From Adineta ricciae (Eukaryota > Rotifera > Eurotatoria > Adinetida > Adinetidae), in NCBI GenBank assembly GCA_905250025.1, contig CAJNOJ010000031.1:434001-498000 (forward strand): DNA of 64,000 nucleotides, read 5' to 3'. This document shows, one piece after another, positions 1 to 11,914 of the stretch. A model generated the notes under the pieces. That model saw only the letters and a program-made list of their open reading frames with translations, did no database searches and was not told the origin of the DNA. A program made the translations under genes and the position numbers. Position 1 is the first letter of the stretch, and the number at the start of each line of letters is the position of its first letter.

Positions 1-606
1 GACGAAGATCAATGATACTTTGAGTATGTCCTAATCTTTAATAGTAAGACAGAAAAGTAAAAATACAATTGTCAAAGTGAATTTTATCGATACCCGACAG
101 TTGATCGACCTGTCCATTTGGGTTTCTTATAGATATTTTGATTATTTGACATTTAGAATAAATGATTTCATTAATATTATCTAATCAGAAGCAAACAAAA
201 ATCCTTTCAACGCATTCGAAGGAGTGAAACAAGTGTCAATACCAATCGCTTCTCATTTAAAGTTTATATTACTTTGAAATGGAATCGAATAATAACCTAT
301 TAACAAGCGTTTTTGTCTTCAATGACATTTCACTTGTAAAGGTTTCAAGCACGAAAATAGAATAGAATATCTATCGTATATTCGATCTACCTTGAGTACG
401 AAGAACGGGATCATCGTAAACGAGTTTACTCAATTCATCCTTTGAAAGTACAAATTCACTTCTATTGTTTCTACGTCGCAGAATTAAATTTCTTTTCTTC
501 TTCGAATTATGCTCATAGATTTTCAACAAAGATTACAGAGAGATAACACGAATAGTTTATTTCCATAAAACATTTCTGAATATTACACATCGATGATCTG
601 ACTAGA
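1..606. other. Intergenic, downstream of the first Kv channel
   Basis: AT-rich sequence with stops in all frames. It is the 3' flank of the minus-strand channel gene; no coding or RNA feature is seen. Confidence 0.6.
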
Positions 607-2521
607 TTAATTATCTTTATCATTGTCTGTTTCTGAATCGTTATCTGTGTCTTCATCAGATACATAACCAATAATAAACCGCACTTTTCCCGACAAATGA
701 TCATTGCTTTCTTTTTCTTCTAATTCATTAGACAAATCTTCATTATTGTCACATTTGCTGTTGCCTTTGATTTGACTTTCTAAACATTCTCCAGTACGAT
801 TTGTCGGTAGTGGTGGGTCAGAAAATAGAATTTTGTCGGTATAATCTTCTGTAAGAAAACGCTTGCGTGTAAACACTCGTTGATATCGGTCGACAAGAAC
901 TGAAACAAGCATCGAGACAATTGCCATGCCGTAGATAGCACCAAAACATGCTAAACCTCGGCCAAGTGGAGTTACAGGAGTTAAATCACCATATCTAAGG
1001 AAAACAGCGAATTTTCATGTTAAAAAAAATAGAACATTCTTATTAAATCTTTTAACCTTTGTAAAGATTCTTAAGACCTATGAAAGATCTGTTTTTTTTT
1101 CATGTGTATTTACCCGACTGCTGTTAAAGTAATGATTCCGAAATAAATTGCTTTTGGTATTGAATCATATACAACTTCATTGACATCATTTTCAGCAAAG
1201 TAGATCGCTGCACCGAACAGAAAACCACTGATGGTTAAAAATGAGAGTAGAATAAGAAAATCAGGTATTGATTCTTTCAATGTACACATAAGCACACGTA
1301 AAGATTTCACATGTTGAAACATTCGATAAAGTTTAAAGATACGCATGAAACGAAATATACGTAAGAGACTGATGAAAAAATAAGTTTGAGGCGAAATTTC
1401 CCGATGAAAACCGAGAAGATTGATTGTCAACGTAATGTAGAAAGGAACTAAACAACTCAAGATTGAATAGAATTTATTACAACATAGTGTTTACCAATAG
1501 CAAGAAAGTCGATCCAATTGAGCGCCGATCGAATAAATTCAATACAGGATGGACAAGATATCACCCGTAGACAGAATTCGATTGTAAAAAATATTATACA
1601 AATCGATTGAATGATAAAGAATGGCGATTCAAAATTGGCTGGACAGAGATGAGGAGTCGATGTGTTGTTACTTGCAATTAACAAACCTGAAATAAATCCA
1701 ATTACTAGCAAGTTGTGAAGTCTGTAAATTTCTCTTTCAATACCATCTCCTTCTTGTTCGCATCGATTGTTATATGCAAGTCGGTATTTCGGCAAAGTTT
1801 CGACGGCCAGTTCGACTGCAGATATTAAAATGAATAGAATTGAAACGATATTGATAATCTTTGCTGTCATGGAATATTGCGGATATTCTAAATTTGCCCA
1901 CAAATGACGAAAGAAACGGTTCGTTGGCAAGTGAACTTTTCTAGCTAGTTGTAAATCTTCATCTTTCCGAACTTGTTGGAGTGCATCGGCACCTAGATCG
2001 AAATAATTGATTTCTTCTAAAAATATATCCAATGGAACATTTTCCGGTCGACGAAGACGTCCGTATGATTGATAATAGTACAGAATCGCTTCGAAACATA
2101 ATCGATGCCGATCGAAGAAATATTCGTTCTGGATTTTATCGTAGAACAGCGCTCGACGACGGTGATCACCAAGCAATGTTTGCGGATAGCGATCAAGTGT
2201 TGTTTTCAATGTTTCGAAACGAAGACCAGCGACATTGATTACAACACGAGAATTGACTTGACCATCAGATTTTCTTCGTGTTTTGAAATATAGTTGATCA
2301 TCATCTCGACGTTGACGTAAATCGATTATACTTTGAAGATGTTCGAGTCTGAAGTAATAAAACAAGTTAAAAACGTCAAAAAGATCTTAGATTGACTATA
2401 TACTCTGTTGCTGTTTGACCACTCCATTTCGGATTTTTGTAAATTGTTCGAATACTGAATGAGACAAAATGAATAGTATGATTTTCAAGAGAAAAGCAAT
2501 TCTCTACCTGAATTTTGTCAT
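607..2521 (-). CDS. Shaker-type voltage-gated K+ channel (copy 1)
   Basis: Six-TM K+ channel subunit expected to tetramerise in the plasma membrane. Five exons join in frame: 2508-2521, 2404-2454, 1495-2348, 1114-1447 and 607-994, giving 546 residues. The N-terminal third is a T1/BTB tetramerisation domain (VVINVAGLRFET, then NEYFFDRHR, then YYYQSYGRLRRP). Next come S1, a variable S1-S2 loop, S2, S3 (NWIDFLAIVPFYITL), S4 and the pore with filter TAVGYGD, split by an intron between the two glycines. S4 (LLRIFRFMRIFKLYR) carries five basic residues; the place of the first Shaker arginine appears to be Ser. S6 ends SMLVSVLVDRYQRV and lacks the Pro-Val-Pro kink usual in Kv1-4. The C-terminal tail is acidic. 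The first coding exon encodes only about five residues and was chosen because it restores phase and has a paralogous counterpart. The paralogue is at 8005-10000. Confidence 0.9.
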
Positions 2522-3193
2522 GTTATCGTGTAAAGATCATTCATCATCATAGAAAAGGGAAAGAGAAGTAAAATGAAGGATATGCATCTCCAATCGACCG
2601 TGTCATTCAATTGAAATTTTTCCCATGGGAATTAAAATGAGCTGTAATGGAAAGATATATGAACCAATCAAATCGAAGAAGAAATTCTTCTTTCTTTTTT
2701 CGAATATTTCAGTTTAAAGTACAACCTATTACTTTTGAATTAAAGAATACAAGCATATTTATTATCGTTAAAATAGTCTATGAGTTCAACCTTTGTCATT
2801 TTGATCAGAGACAATGGAAAGTTCATTAAAGTTGTGCTCAATCACAATAATCTCTCGATATCATAAATTCCATCGTACGCAATTCATGTTTTTCTTGATT
2901 GAACATCACATGTTTATTTCAACATCATGATTTTCAAAAGGTATTCTATGGCATGAAATGACCAAAAACACGCTTCATTATAGAGCACATTGTACAAGAC
3001 ATTTGCTTCCTAATCAGCATTTATTCTGCACTTGGACCTTTGAACTAAACGAACAGTAATTACTGTGTTAAAGAAGAAAAAGAATAAGTGGCGTTTATCA
3101 TTGATTGATGGAAAGCATTCCACCAATGACAAATTTCTCTTTTTTTCTTTACATGACATTTCTTTTATTATAGGTTTTTCGTCGATAGTAACT
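2522..3193. other. Intergenic between divergent Kv and RAP1GDS1-like genes
   Basis: AT-rich spacer of about 670 bp holding the 5' flanks of two divergent genes. A pyrimidine-rich run ending in TATAG at about 3173 looks like a splice acceptor, so the downstream gene may have a non-coding 5' exon here. Nothing else is seen. Confidence 0.5.
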
Positions 3194-5618
3194 ATGTATA
3201 CAGAAGACGATATTGAAATTTTTCTTAAAAAACTTCATGAATATCAAAATCAAGCATCACTCAGTAAGAAGCATCGTTTGTTTTCTAATCTGAATTCGTT
3301 TGTTGATTTAGCTGATGAAAAACAATCGTTTATATCGACCATTGACAAAAATACGTTAAAAGATCTCGTTCAACAAGATTCAGTTTATCGGCATAAAGCT
3401 ATTCGACTTATCGCTGAAATTTGTAAAGAAGGTTTGTTGAAATCATTGTGACGACTCCAATGGTCAGCTTTTCTATTCTCGTAGAATCCGTCCGTAAGGA
3501 ATGTGTGCAATTAGATTTCGTCTCTCCGCTCAAGTCTTGTTTACAATCGAATAATCTTCAAGAAAAAGTCGAATCATGCCGTGCGATCGGAAACATGTGT
3601 TATGAAAATGGTGAAATCGATCATTTTGCTCAAATGAATTCCATTCTCTTTCTTTCGCTTCAGCTGATGGTTGTGAATTGGTATTAAACACAATTGGCGT
3701 CGGTATTCTATTCGACATATGTCGATATGCTTGCCAAAGACCTGATAATGCACAACTGCGGATGATAATCTTAGGTGCATTACATAATATCATTAATTCG
3801 AATGGTAAATAAAAATAAAAATTAGTTGGATCGAATTGATTTTTTACTTTGTTTTTGAAGAGAAAGTCGCAGAAGTGATATTCAAGGAAGATTTATTCAA
3901 AATTTTTCTTCTGTTTATGCCATATTTATCGGAACCGAGAGTTTTACTGTTTTTGTTTTCAATTTGTTCGAATTTGACCGAATACGATACAAGTATGAAC
4001 GAAAAGAAGGGTTTCGAATTGATTTATTGTTCATCTTCAGATTGTCAACAGCTGCTCGCCAGTCATTTGTTAGCTGAAATTGGAAATCATATAACCGAAT
4101 CGGACATCTATGAAAATCGGACAGTGATTTTACCTTATCTACTTGAAGCTTGTGAAGAAGGTTAATATCTGAAACATTTTTTGGCTACAAACTAATCGAG
4201 ATTTCCTAGATGGTGTCAAAGAAGAACTATGCTCATCACTATTTTATTACAAACTAATCAGTTTATGTGAAAAATACGATGGGAAAGATGAAGAATTCCT
4301 TCGTGAAACATGTTACATTCTTGTTGTTCTTATTACAACCGGTTTGTGTGCTCTGTTCATTTGCTACAAAGCACCGTTTATGATCATTTAGATAAATCTA
4401 TCGATCAGTTATTAAGTTCTAAGCAACATGACCTACTCGAATATGGAATTTCTTGGTTAGAAAAGACAAATCTACAATTGACGATGACCGGTGCATTGAT
4501 CATAACAAACTTAACGCGGAACGATCAATCAGCGATTAGTCTCTTAGCGGATCAACGCAAACCTCATGTAAAGTTAGTTGAACAGTTAAAGAGGTTTTCA
4601 GACCAACTAGAAAACAAACTGGAATTAATGACTGATGAACAAGCGAAAGCTGCGCATGGAATCTTAGGCGCGTTAAGAAATCTCGCTGTACCAGGTAAAT
4701 AATCATCTAGAAACTCGATGCGTCATTCCAACGGAGATTTTTCAGTTGCCAACCGACCGTTATTAGTCGAAAGTCAGGTTTTGGATCATGTCACCCCATA
4801 TATATTTACAAAGAATTTCAACGGTGAAATTGCTTATAAAGGTAAAATATATAATTGATTAATTAATGAAATAGATGGTTTTGTTCAGCAACCGGTGTGA
4901 TTCGTTTTCTTCTTCGTGATGCAAAAGAATCTTCGAAGTTAATAATTATCAAAGATGCTAATCTACAACAAATCGTTGCTAATAGTAATTCAATGCATCC
5001 CGGTGCACAGTGTAAAGATTTCTTTTCGATTCAAAAGCACGCGACGTGAAACATAGTGTTCTTTTAGTTGAATCTCGTCGTGTATTATTTCTTTTACCCG
5101 TGGCTTTGAAAACAAATGAAGTGATCGAATCTTTAGCACGAAACAATGCATTTCCATTGATCACCTCGACATTGGCTTCGTGTGAAGTCCAAGCAAATCG
5201 TGGAATAATTCAAAATGAAGCACTGATTGCACTGAATATCATCATGATGTTAGCAAACCGTATGTAAAATCAATGAGAAAAGTCAGATGTATGATTTAGT
5301 CGTTATAGAATCGATTTGTGAGAAACTTCAAGAAGCGAATTTTCATGACAATTTTAAAGAATTCTTGAAACAAGATATTCAACATGCCGAAGTGGTTAAT
5401 AACATTCTTCAATTGATCCATTTGATCAAAAGACAAAGTAATTAATCGAATATTCAATTCAAATGAAACAATTTCGAACTTTTCTAGAAAATTTTCTCAC
5501 AAACGAACAACTACACGAATATAAACCGCTATTAGAAGATCTTCGTTCGAAACAAAACTGTGCTGGAAAGGGACTGGTCGATCGGACATTGGAAATTCTT
5601 ACAAATGAACTGGAATAG
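3194..5618 (+). CDS. RAP1GDS1 (SmgGDS)-like armadillo-repeat protein
   Basis: Armadillo-repeat protein resembling SmgGDS, which binds small GTPases with polybasic tails (Rap1, RhoA, Rac) and acts as chaperone and exchange factor. About nine short exons join in phase, starting at MYTEDDIEIF and ending LVDRTLEILTNELE. Family-like stretches are LTMTGALIITNLTRNDQSAIS, HGILGALRNLAVPVANRPLL, ATGVIRFLLRDA and NEALIALNIIMMLAN. In the mammalian protein the same motifs occur in the same order. Introns are 50-60 bp, except one junction at 4346-4371 that needs a 26-nt intron or an indel to keep frame. No signal peptide or membrane segment is seen, so it is expected to be cytosolic. The family assignment rests on remembered motifs; armadillo structure is safer than the exact orthology. 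Confidence 0.8.
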
Positions 5619-6563
5619 TTGTTTTATTTTTTGAGAAAAAAAAACAGTTGATTATTCATTTTAACTCAGATAAAACTACAGATTATAACCAATCAACATC
5701 ACAGCTAAGTCGACCATGTCTCGCGACAAATATCTTTTCGAATAGCTGTTATAAAGTTTCTTGTTTGAAAACAAAAGCCTGAATTCAATTTTACATTCGT
5801 CACCGAAACCTATTACCAGTTCGCTCATTTCCATGAGAGACTGTCTCAAAACTTCTGTGTACAAAAGTACACATTGTCACTCCTTTGGTTTCAAGGCCGT
5901 TTCATTTAAGGTGAAAATAAATCTCGAAGTCTATTTTCAATAGGTACAGTAAACATTTTGGAACGTTGTCACTGTCCATATTTGGAATTGGAAAGATTTC
6001 GTGCGCATATCATGAGTAAATGTACGTGAAAAGCAGGTTAAAAATAGTTCTGACGTCACCAAATTTTCGATTGAAGTCAACACCGCGATGATTGTTCTTT
6101 GGGATAGGAGAGCGAAATACCTGAAGTTGATAGTCAATGGAGCAGAAGTATTTCTTTTTCAGCAGCTCTATTTATCACACCTAGTAAACAAATGGATACG
6201 AAGTGTGTCAAATATGTCCATGATATAGAACAAACGAAAAGTTAGAGATAAAAGCAGAACATCGTTTTGTTTTTATACAGATCATTTCCTCGAACATTTG
6301 CAATTTGTTTATCCTAGTGAAACCATGTCGGAATATTTAAACAAACTTTTTTAATATTTGATTGTCATTCTGACAGAAATCGAAATTATGAGAATTACTT
6401 CGAATGTCAATTGGACGAAATCGAAAGAGAAGCTGACAGACGACTGTGTATATATAAATAAATGCTTTTTCATGCTTCTTCTTCTGAATAAAGTACGTCC
6501 GTCTAAAAGAGAAATCCAAATTATAATCGAGTGAGTACGTTTTTTTATTTTGATTCGGAATTT
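5619..6563. other. Intergenic, convergent 3' flanks
   Basis: About 950 bp between the 3' ends of two convergent genes. Only short spurious reading frames are present, and no repeat or RNA was recognised. Confidence 0.55.
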
Positions 6564-7448
6564 TCATAAAATAATGAAGTGTTCGCTAATAATTAACAAA
6601 AGTATAACAATCAGTGAAGTAGATAAGCAAGTCGCACGGTTCGACGGCAGGAAAGCTTTGATATTATCGTAGTTTTTTTCTAATTTTTCTTCTATTTCTT
6701 TGAAGATTTCTAATCGACTGCAATTCGATCCTCGACATATGATGTCAGTTTCAATTATTTCGAATGTTCGCTTATTGATATAATAATTTCCACGAAGATA
6801 TATTTGAGGTGTACGTATAGGCGTTGCTAAACAGTATAATTCATAACAGTACTGCGTTCCGGAGATATTTTCGATGAGTTGATCGACAATGCAAACATCT
6901 TCACATTGTTTCACTTCACACACTTTTGGATCAACTTGATACTGCGTTCGACTACATATTGGTTCCGGCGGACAATGTTGACATGAACTTGTCTGTTGAC
7001 CTGATTTTCGTCGAAGATTTTCGTTCAACCAACTCAACGGTAAATTTAAAGATAAACCATTGCTTGGTAGTTCTTTTAACAGATCAGGTCGATTGCATCC
7101 ATCAGTTTGACATGCATATTCTATCACATTAGCTTGTGACAACCATTGATCAATCGATGCATTGTAACTAATAATTTCTTTCACGGATATAAAATATGGA
7201 TCGGATTGGTAATAGTTTGTTTCATTGCGTGGCATATGTCGTATTTCGAATTGAACTGAATTGACAAGATTTTCTCGAACGAGAACACAAAAGGAAGTTT
7301 TGGCATCGACTTCAATCATCTTCTCACAAGTGCACGTCTCGTCCACACAATCCAAACATTCATAACAACGAAGTGCTTGATTTACTTGACTTAAACAGAA
7401 ACATACCAGTAAAATAGCATAAATTCCTCGAAAAATGTGACCGGGCAT
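6564..7448 (-). CDS. Ly6/uPAR-like GPI-anchored Cys-rich surface protein
   Basis: Single-exon 294-residue protein. It has an N-terminal signal peptide (GIYAILLVCFCLSQVNQA), then a Cys-dense domain beginning LRCYECLDC and closing with CQTDGCN. That ending matches the Cys-Asn signature of three-finger Ly6/uPAR (LU) domains. A linker rich in N-glycosylation sequons leads to a second Cys cluster (CQHCPPEPICSRTQ to CLATP). The last ~20 residues are hydrophobic (STSLIVILLLIISEHFIIL), as in a GPI-attachment signal. Expected location is the outer cell surface. It is longer than a one-domain Ly6 protein; whether the second Cys cluster is another LU domain is unclear. The ligand is unknown. Confidence 0.72.
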   Translation of the reverse strand: MPGHIFRGIYAILLVCFCLSQVNQALRCYECLDCVDETCTCEKMIEVDAKTSFCVLVRENLVNSVQFEIRHMPRNETNYYQSDPYFISVKEIISYNASIDQWLSQANVIEYACQTDGCNRPDLLKELPSNGLSLNLPLSWLNENLRRKSGQQTSSCQHCPPEPICSRTQYQVDPKVCEVKQCEDVCIVDQLIENISGTQYCYELYCLATPIRTPQIYLRGNYYINKRTFEIIETDIICRGSNCSRLEIFKEIEEKLEKNYDNIKAFLPSNRATCLSTSLIVILLLIISEHFIIL

Positions 7449-8004
7449 TGTTTCTCAGTAGTATTATGTAAAAATAAGAAAATAACAGAATGCGAAGAAA
7501 AGTCGCAGAACAACAAAGTGATAACATTGATTGATAAGAAAGGTAGAGAACTGTTGAAATTGATAACAAAACACTCAAATGGATTAATTCAATGAGAAAA
7601 GAAACACAGGTCATTTGCGTTATTAAAAAACTTTCAAATACTGGGTTCCTTGGGTACGATATTCCATATCGGAATATGAAAGGAAAAAAGTTCCGAAATA
7701 TTTCAATTAAAAATGTCTGGATGGTACTTTCTGTACCGCATAATATGTATAAAACGAAAACATCTCTTGCTTTCACCACAGGAGATCCGATCGAACGAAA
7801 AACAGTGTTTTTCTATTGATGTTATAATAGCTTTTTATGGTCTTCTTGCTTTATGCACTGAAATAGAGTTATAAACTTCTAAAATTTATCGACATCGCCA
7901 TCGCCATCATCACAGTTGATTTAAACTATCATGAATGCGAGACATGTTTATGAGATTTTTGATTTCTTACCGGGATAAATCAATTTTTTTGACAGGTACA
8001 AGCA
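7449..8004. other. Intergenic between divergent Ly6-like and Kv genes
   Basis: About 550 bp of AT-rich 5' flank. A run of T followed by GACAG at about 7985-7994 could be an acceptor for a non-coding 5' exon of the Kv gene. No other signal is seen. Confidence 0.45.
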
Positions 8005-10000
8005 ATGCAGAGCACTCAGTCAAATGATAAATTCGTTGGTAGAACATCACGCTCACGAACAGTGACCAAACCATTATCCGCGATTGAAACACGTCGTTTA
8101 GAATATGTTTTTCAGTAAAGAGAATCTCGAAATCATTTCTTTCTCTACCCATAATTTATTTCTTCAGGAACGCACCTTCCAAACGCGCTACCAGCTGGAA
8201 CCCTGCGCAAAGCGATGGGTAAGTCTTAATTTTAATTCCGAATCTTTTATGGTGCTCTTCCTCAGCGATGTGATTAATATCAAAAATTTGCTCCGTCTGA
8301 ATTCCGTTCAATCTCAAAATCGTCATGGAAGTGAGAATTTCGTGGGCGATGATCGTATTGTGATTAATGTTTGTGGTGATCGATACGAAACTCATCGAAC
8401 AACATTAGAATTGTTTCCTGATACGTTACTAGGAAGTTCACGGCGACGAAAGTACTACGATCAAAAGCGGAAAGAATACTTTTTCGACCGGCATCGTGGA
8501 TGTTTTCAAGCAATACTTTATTATTATCAATCAAATGGCCGGCTGAGACGACCAGATTTCATTCCGCTGGATATATTTCTTGAAGAAATAACGTTTTTTC
8601 AACTGGGACCAGAAGCGCTAAAACAAATACGAAAAGATGAAAATATCAAAGAAGTGAAAAAAATTCGTTTGCCCAAAAATCGTCTGCGAAGATCGATATG
8701 GATAACAATGGAATATCCTGATTACTCATTCTTGGCCAAAGTCGTCAACATTATCTCATTAAGCATGGTGCTTATCTCAACCATCACTTTAGCAATCGAA
8801 TCTTTGCCTCAATACTCCGATTTGGATGATTTCGATTGCGAAAAACTATCGTATTCGACTACAACGGAGCCTTCAACAAACACAACAACACTGGGAACAA
8901 CGCCAGAACTGCTGTATGTTTGCCAGTGGTACTATTCTTCACCGTTTTTCATTGTTCAAGTTATTTGTGTAGGATATTTCACAATAGAATTACTTATCCG
9001 AACGTTATGCACACCATCGATACTCGACTTTGTTAAAGATGTTATGAATTGGATTGATCTTTTAGCAGTTATTCCGTTTTATATCTCATTAGGAATTCGT
9101 TTATCAGGTCGAGATGATGAAATCAATTCGAACACGTACGTCGGTCTTCGACTGCTACGTGTACTTCGTCTGGCACGTGTTTTTAAGTTTTTTCGAGTGT
9201 TTAAAAGTATCAAATCTTTGCGCGCATTGGCAACGACAGTCCGAGAATCATTACTGGACTTTTTAATCATGATTATTATTTTAACGTTACTTGGCTTTCT
9301 GTTTGGTGCAGCTGCATATTATGCTGAAAACGATACGAATGCAGTGGCGTTTGATTCGATTCTCAAGGGAACTTATTGGGGAATTATTTCCATCACTAGT
9401 GTCGGGTAAAGATTTCAATATCTGTCGAAATCTATTTGGAATATTCTTTCGTTTAGGTACGGTGATATAGCACCAATAACACCAATTGGACGAGTTATTG
9501 CTTGTTTCTGTGCGTTATTTGGTGCGGCAACAATTGGCATGTTGGTGTCAGTCCTGGTCGATCGCTATCAACGTGTTTATGTACGAAAACTATACAGTCA
9601 AGAAGAAGAAATTGATTTCAGTGACTATATGGATAATGAAAACAATGATCTGGAGTCAAAAGACCATCATTATACGTCAGGACTTCGTCGAAATTCAAAA
9701 ATTGAGGATCCCGATGCACGTGCGCAAGAGAGCGCAAAGAATGCAAGTAGTGCTTTACCAAGTCCTCAAACATCGAATTCGTCATTGGAAGACGAGAACA
9801 ATATGCAAGATGATAATACCGGTCGAATTCAATTCATTATTCGTTATGTTGAAAATGAAGATAAACAAAAATCACCTTGTGAGTCAATGGACGAAACTGA
9901 ATTGGGAACAACAGCTAAACAAACGAATGTTGACAAAGAAGATTTCAAATCATTAGGAGAGGAAGAAATTAGTCGAAGGGTGACTTTCAGTGGTTGTTAG
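8005..10000 (+). CDS. Shaker-type voltage-gated K+ channel (copy 2)
   Basis: Four exons (8005-8114, 8168-8218, 8266-9405, 9457-10000) join in frame to 614 residues. T1 domain: RIVINVCGDRYETHRTTLEL to YYYQSNGRLRRP. S1 follows (NIISLSMVLISTITLAIESL), then a Thr-rich extracellular loop, S2, S3 (NWIDLLAVIPFYISLGIRL) and a full S4 (LRLLRVLRLARVFKFFRVFK) with basic residues every third position. The filter is TSVGYGD, split by an intron at the same place as in copy 1. S6 ends GMLVSVLVDRYQRVYVRK, again without Pro-Val-Pro. The acidic, Ser-rich cytoplasmic tail ends in VTFSGC. The 51-nt second exon and its phase are shared with copy 1, but the S3 intron of copy 1 is absent. The chosen ATG gives an N-terminal extension over copy 1. 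Confidence 0.92.
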
Positions 10001-10072
10001 ACTCATAGAATATAAAAATGCTTCTCCTTTCATGATAAACATTCGAAATTTGCAAATTTTCTTCCAATAAGA

Positions 10073-10078
10073 AATAAA
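10073..10078 (+). terminator. Poly(A) signal of Kv copy 2
   Basis: AATAAA lies about 75 bp after the channel stop codon, the expected place for a cleavage/polyadenylation signal. It is a short motif in AT-rich DNA, so support is modest. Confidence 0.4.
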
Positions 10079-10292
10079 ATGTAAATAAACGTTATATTTT
10101 CATACACAACTAACAAATCCGACTAGTAGATATACTGCATAACGTCTGTTTCTTTTATTATTACACAAATAAATCACAGCGAGAAAATCTACAAAAGAAT
10201 TTACAGCACGCGAAAAAGACATCTATTTGCATACAGTTAAAAGAATAAGGAAGATTATCACCATGTCGAGAAGAACTCATCATCAACGAAGT

Positions 10293-11830
10293 CTAGAAGA
10301 AATAGAAAATCTTCAAAATATACTCGAAAACAAAATCACCTGCTGCATTAAAATCTGCATCAATTGGTTTCTCAACCACTTGTAGAAGTTCGTTTCCTGT
10401 CACTGACAATGGTGGTGTAACTGTGATCGCTGTAGGTGGAAATTTATTATTCGACAAATTCGTTGGTTGAACAGGAGGTTTAAAAGTCGGTTTAGGCTTT
10501 GAAGCAACTGTCTCTTGGAATTTCGTTTTCGATGGCGACGAAGCTTTTAATTTGATATGATTAAATGCTGAATTTGATGATGATTTGAAATTCGTGTTCA
10601 TTTTCTTCAATGGTGGTTGGTCGCTTTCATCATGATCGAATTGCGAAAATAAATGAAATGTTTCGTTATTACTCTTCGACGAATCTTCGTACGCAGAAAT
10701 CTCATTTTCAATCGAACTCAGTAGGCATTTGGTCGGTTTATCTTGCTGACTGGATGGCATACTAAACATATCTGATAGCGGATCTTGTATAGCGATGATA
10801 TTTTGTAAATGAATATTAACATAATGATGTCGATGACGTGTTGATGTGAACACAGCGACCTGAAAAGAAGTTTGACTTATTGTTTACGAACTTGAAAAAG
10901 AAAATGTTTACATTTCTTAGAACAAGAGTATGACCAACACGAATATTGAAACTATCGAGTTTTTCGTCATCGCCAATAAATGTTGCTCGGATGTGACCTA
11001 AAATGAGAGTTGAAATCGAGTAGAGCAGGAACGAAATTAGATACCAGATTTGTCTAATAGAATCGTGTTTTCTTGCCGATCGTAGTGTGTCACAGCTGCA
11101 CACATCAATGGAATGCGTTTTTTAATCCCTAGACGAGCCTAAATTTCGAAGAGAAACCATTAAAAGCAAAACAAAACTAGAGGGTGAATAGATTACTTTA
11201 ATAAGAGCTGTTTGAATACTGATCGGTTCACAAGCGAAGGAATCTTGTAGTTGTTGAAGAGCGATTGCATAGGATGGATAATTGATGATGTTCAAACTAA
11301 AAAGCTACAAAAGGATGAAAGAGAATGAACTATGGTACTACTGATTGAATAACTCACATCTGATGATGTTTTAGGACGTTTAAAACTCGTATTCTCTTCA
11401 TTGGTAAGAACTGCATCTCGAGCAGTTTTATCGTCTTTTAACCGTCGTAAATCTTCACTAGTTTGCTATTGGAATCACAAAAGAAATACATTTAGAAATA
11501 TAAAAACTCGATTATTTATCTTACTAATACAGGTAAAAGACCAACCGGACCTGGTATACTGGATGTCTTAACAGTTGATAATGCTAGTTTCGATTTATTA
11601 CCATTATCATCTGAATTATCTTCCCTCTGAGTTGATGATTTGCTCAATGAAAGACTCATATTTTGAACTTGTGTAACACACGCTGCTCGAGGAGGTTGAG
11701 ACACACATGTTTCTTTCGAAATGATTGTTATTTGGCTTTTCGTATTGATCTGTTCGATTGGATTTTCATTGGCAAGTAACTCTTCGATTTCATCGCAATC
11801 TATGCTTTGATTTCCATCATTCGTTGACAT
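10293..11830 (-). CDS. HROB: HROB homologue (MCM8-MCM9 loader, OB fold)
   Basis: Homologous recombination factor with an OB fold (C17orf53/MCM8IP family), which loads and activates the MCM8-MCM9 helicase in interstrand crosslink repair. Six in-phase exons start at MSTNDGNQSIDCDEIEELLA. A conserved IPGPVGLLP motif ends the Ser-rich N-terminal region. The OB-fold region (DUF4539 type) runs through KKRIPLMCAAVTHYDRQENT, LLDKSGHIRATFIGDD, VGHTLVLRNVAVFTSTRHRH and HYVNIHLQNIIAI. A Lys/Pro/Ser-rich tail ends in an acidic patch, as in the animal family. The stop used is at 10293; a 31-nt terminal intron could give a slightly different C-terminus. Expected to be nuclear. The motif order supports HROB strongly, but it was not confirmed by alignment. 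Confidence 0.82.
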
Positions 11831-11914
11831 TTTTTCTATCTACAAAACACAAGGAAGACTTTAGTTAATATTCTAACAAAAAACACACACACACAAAAAG
11901 AAAAGACCGATATG

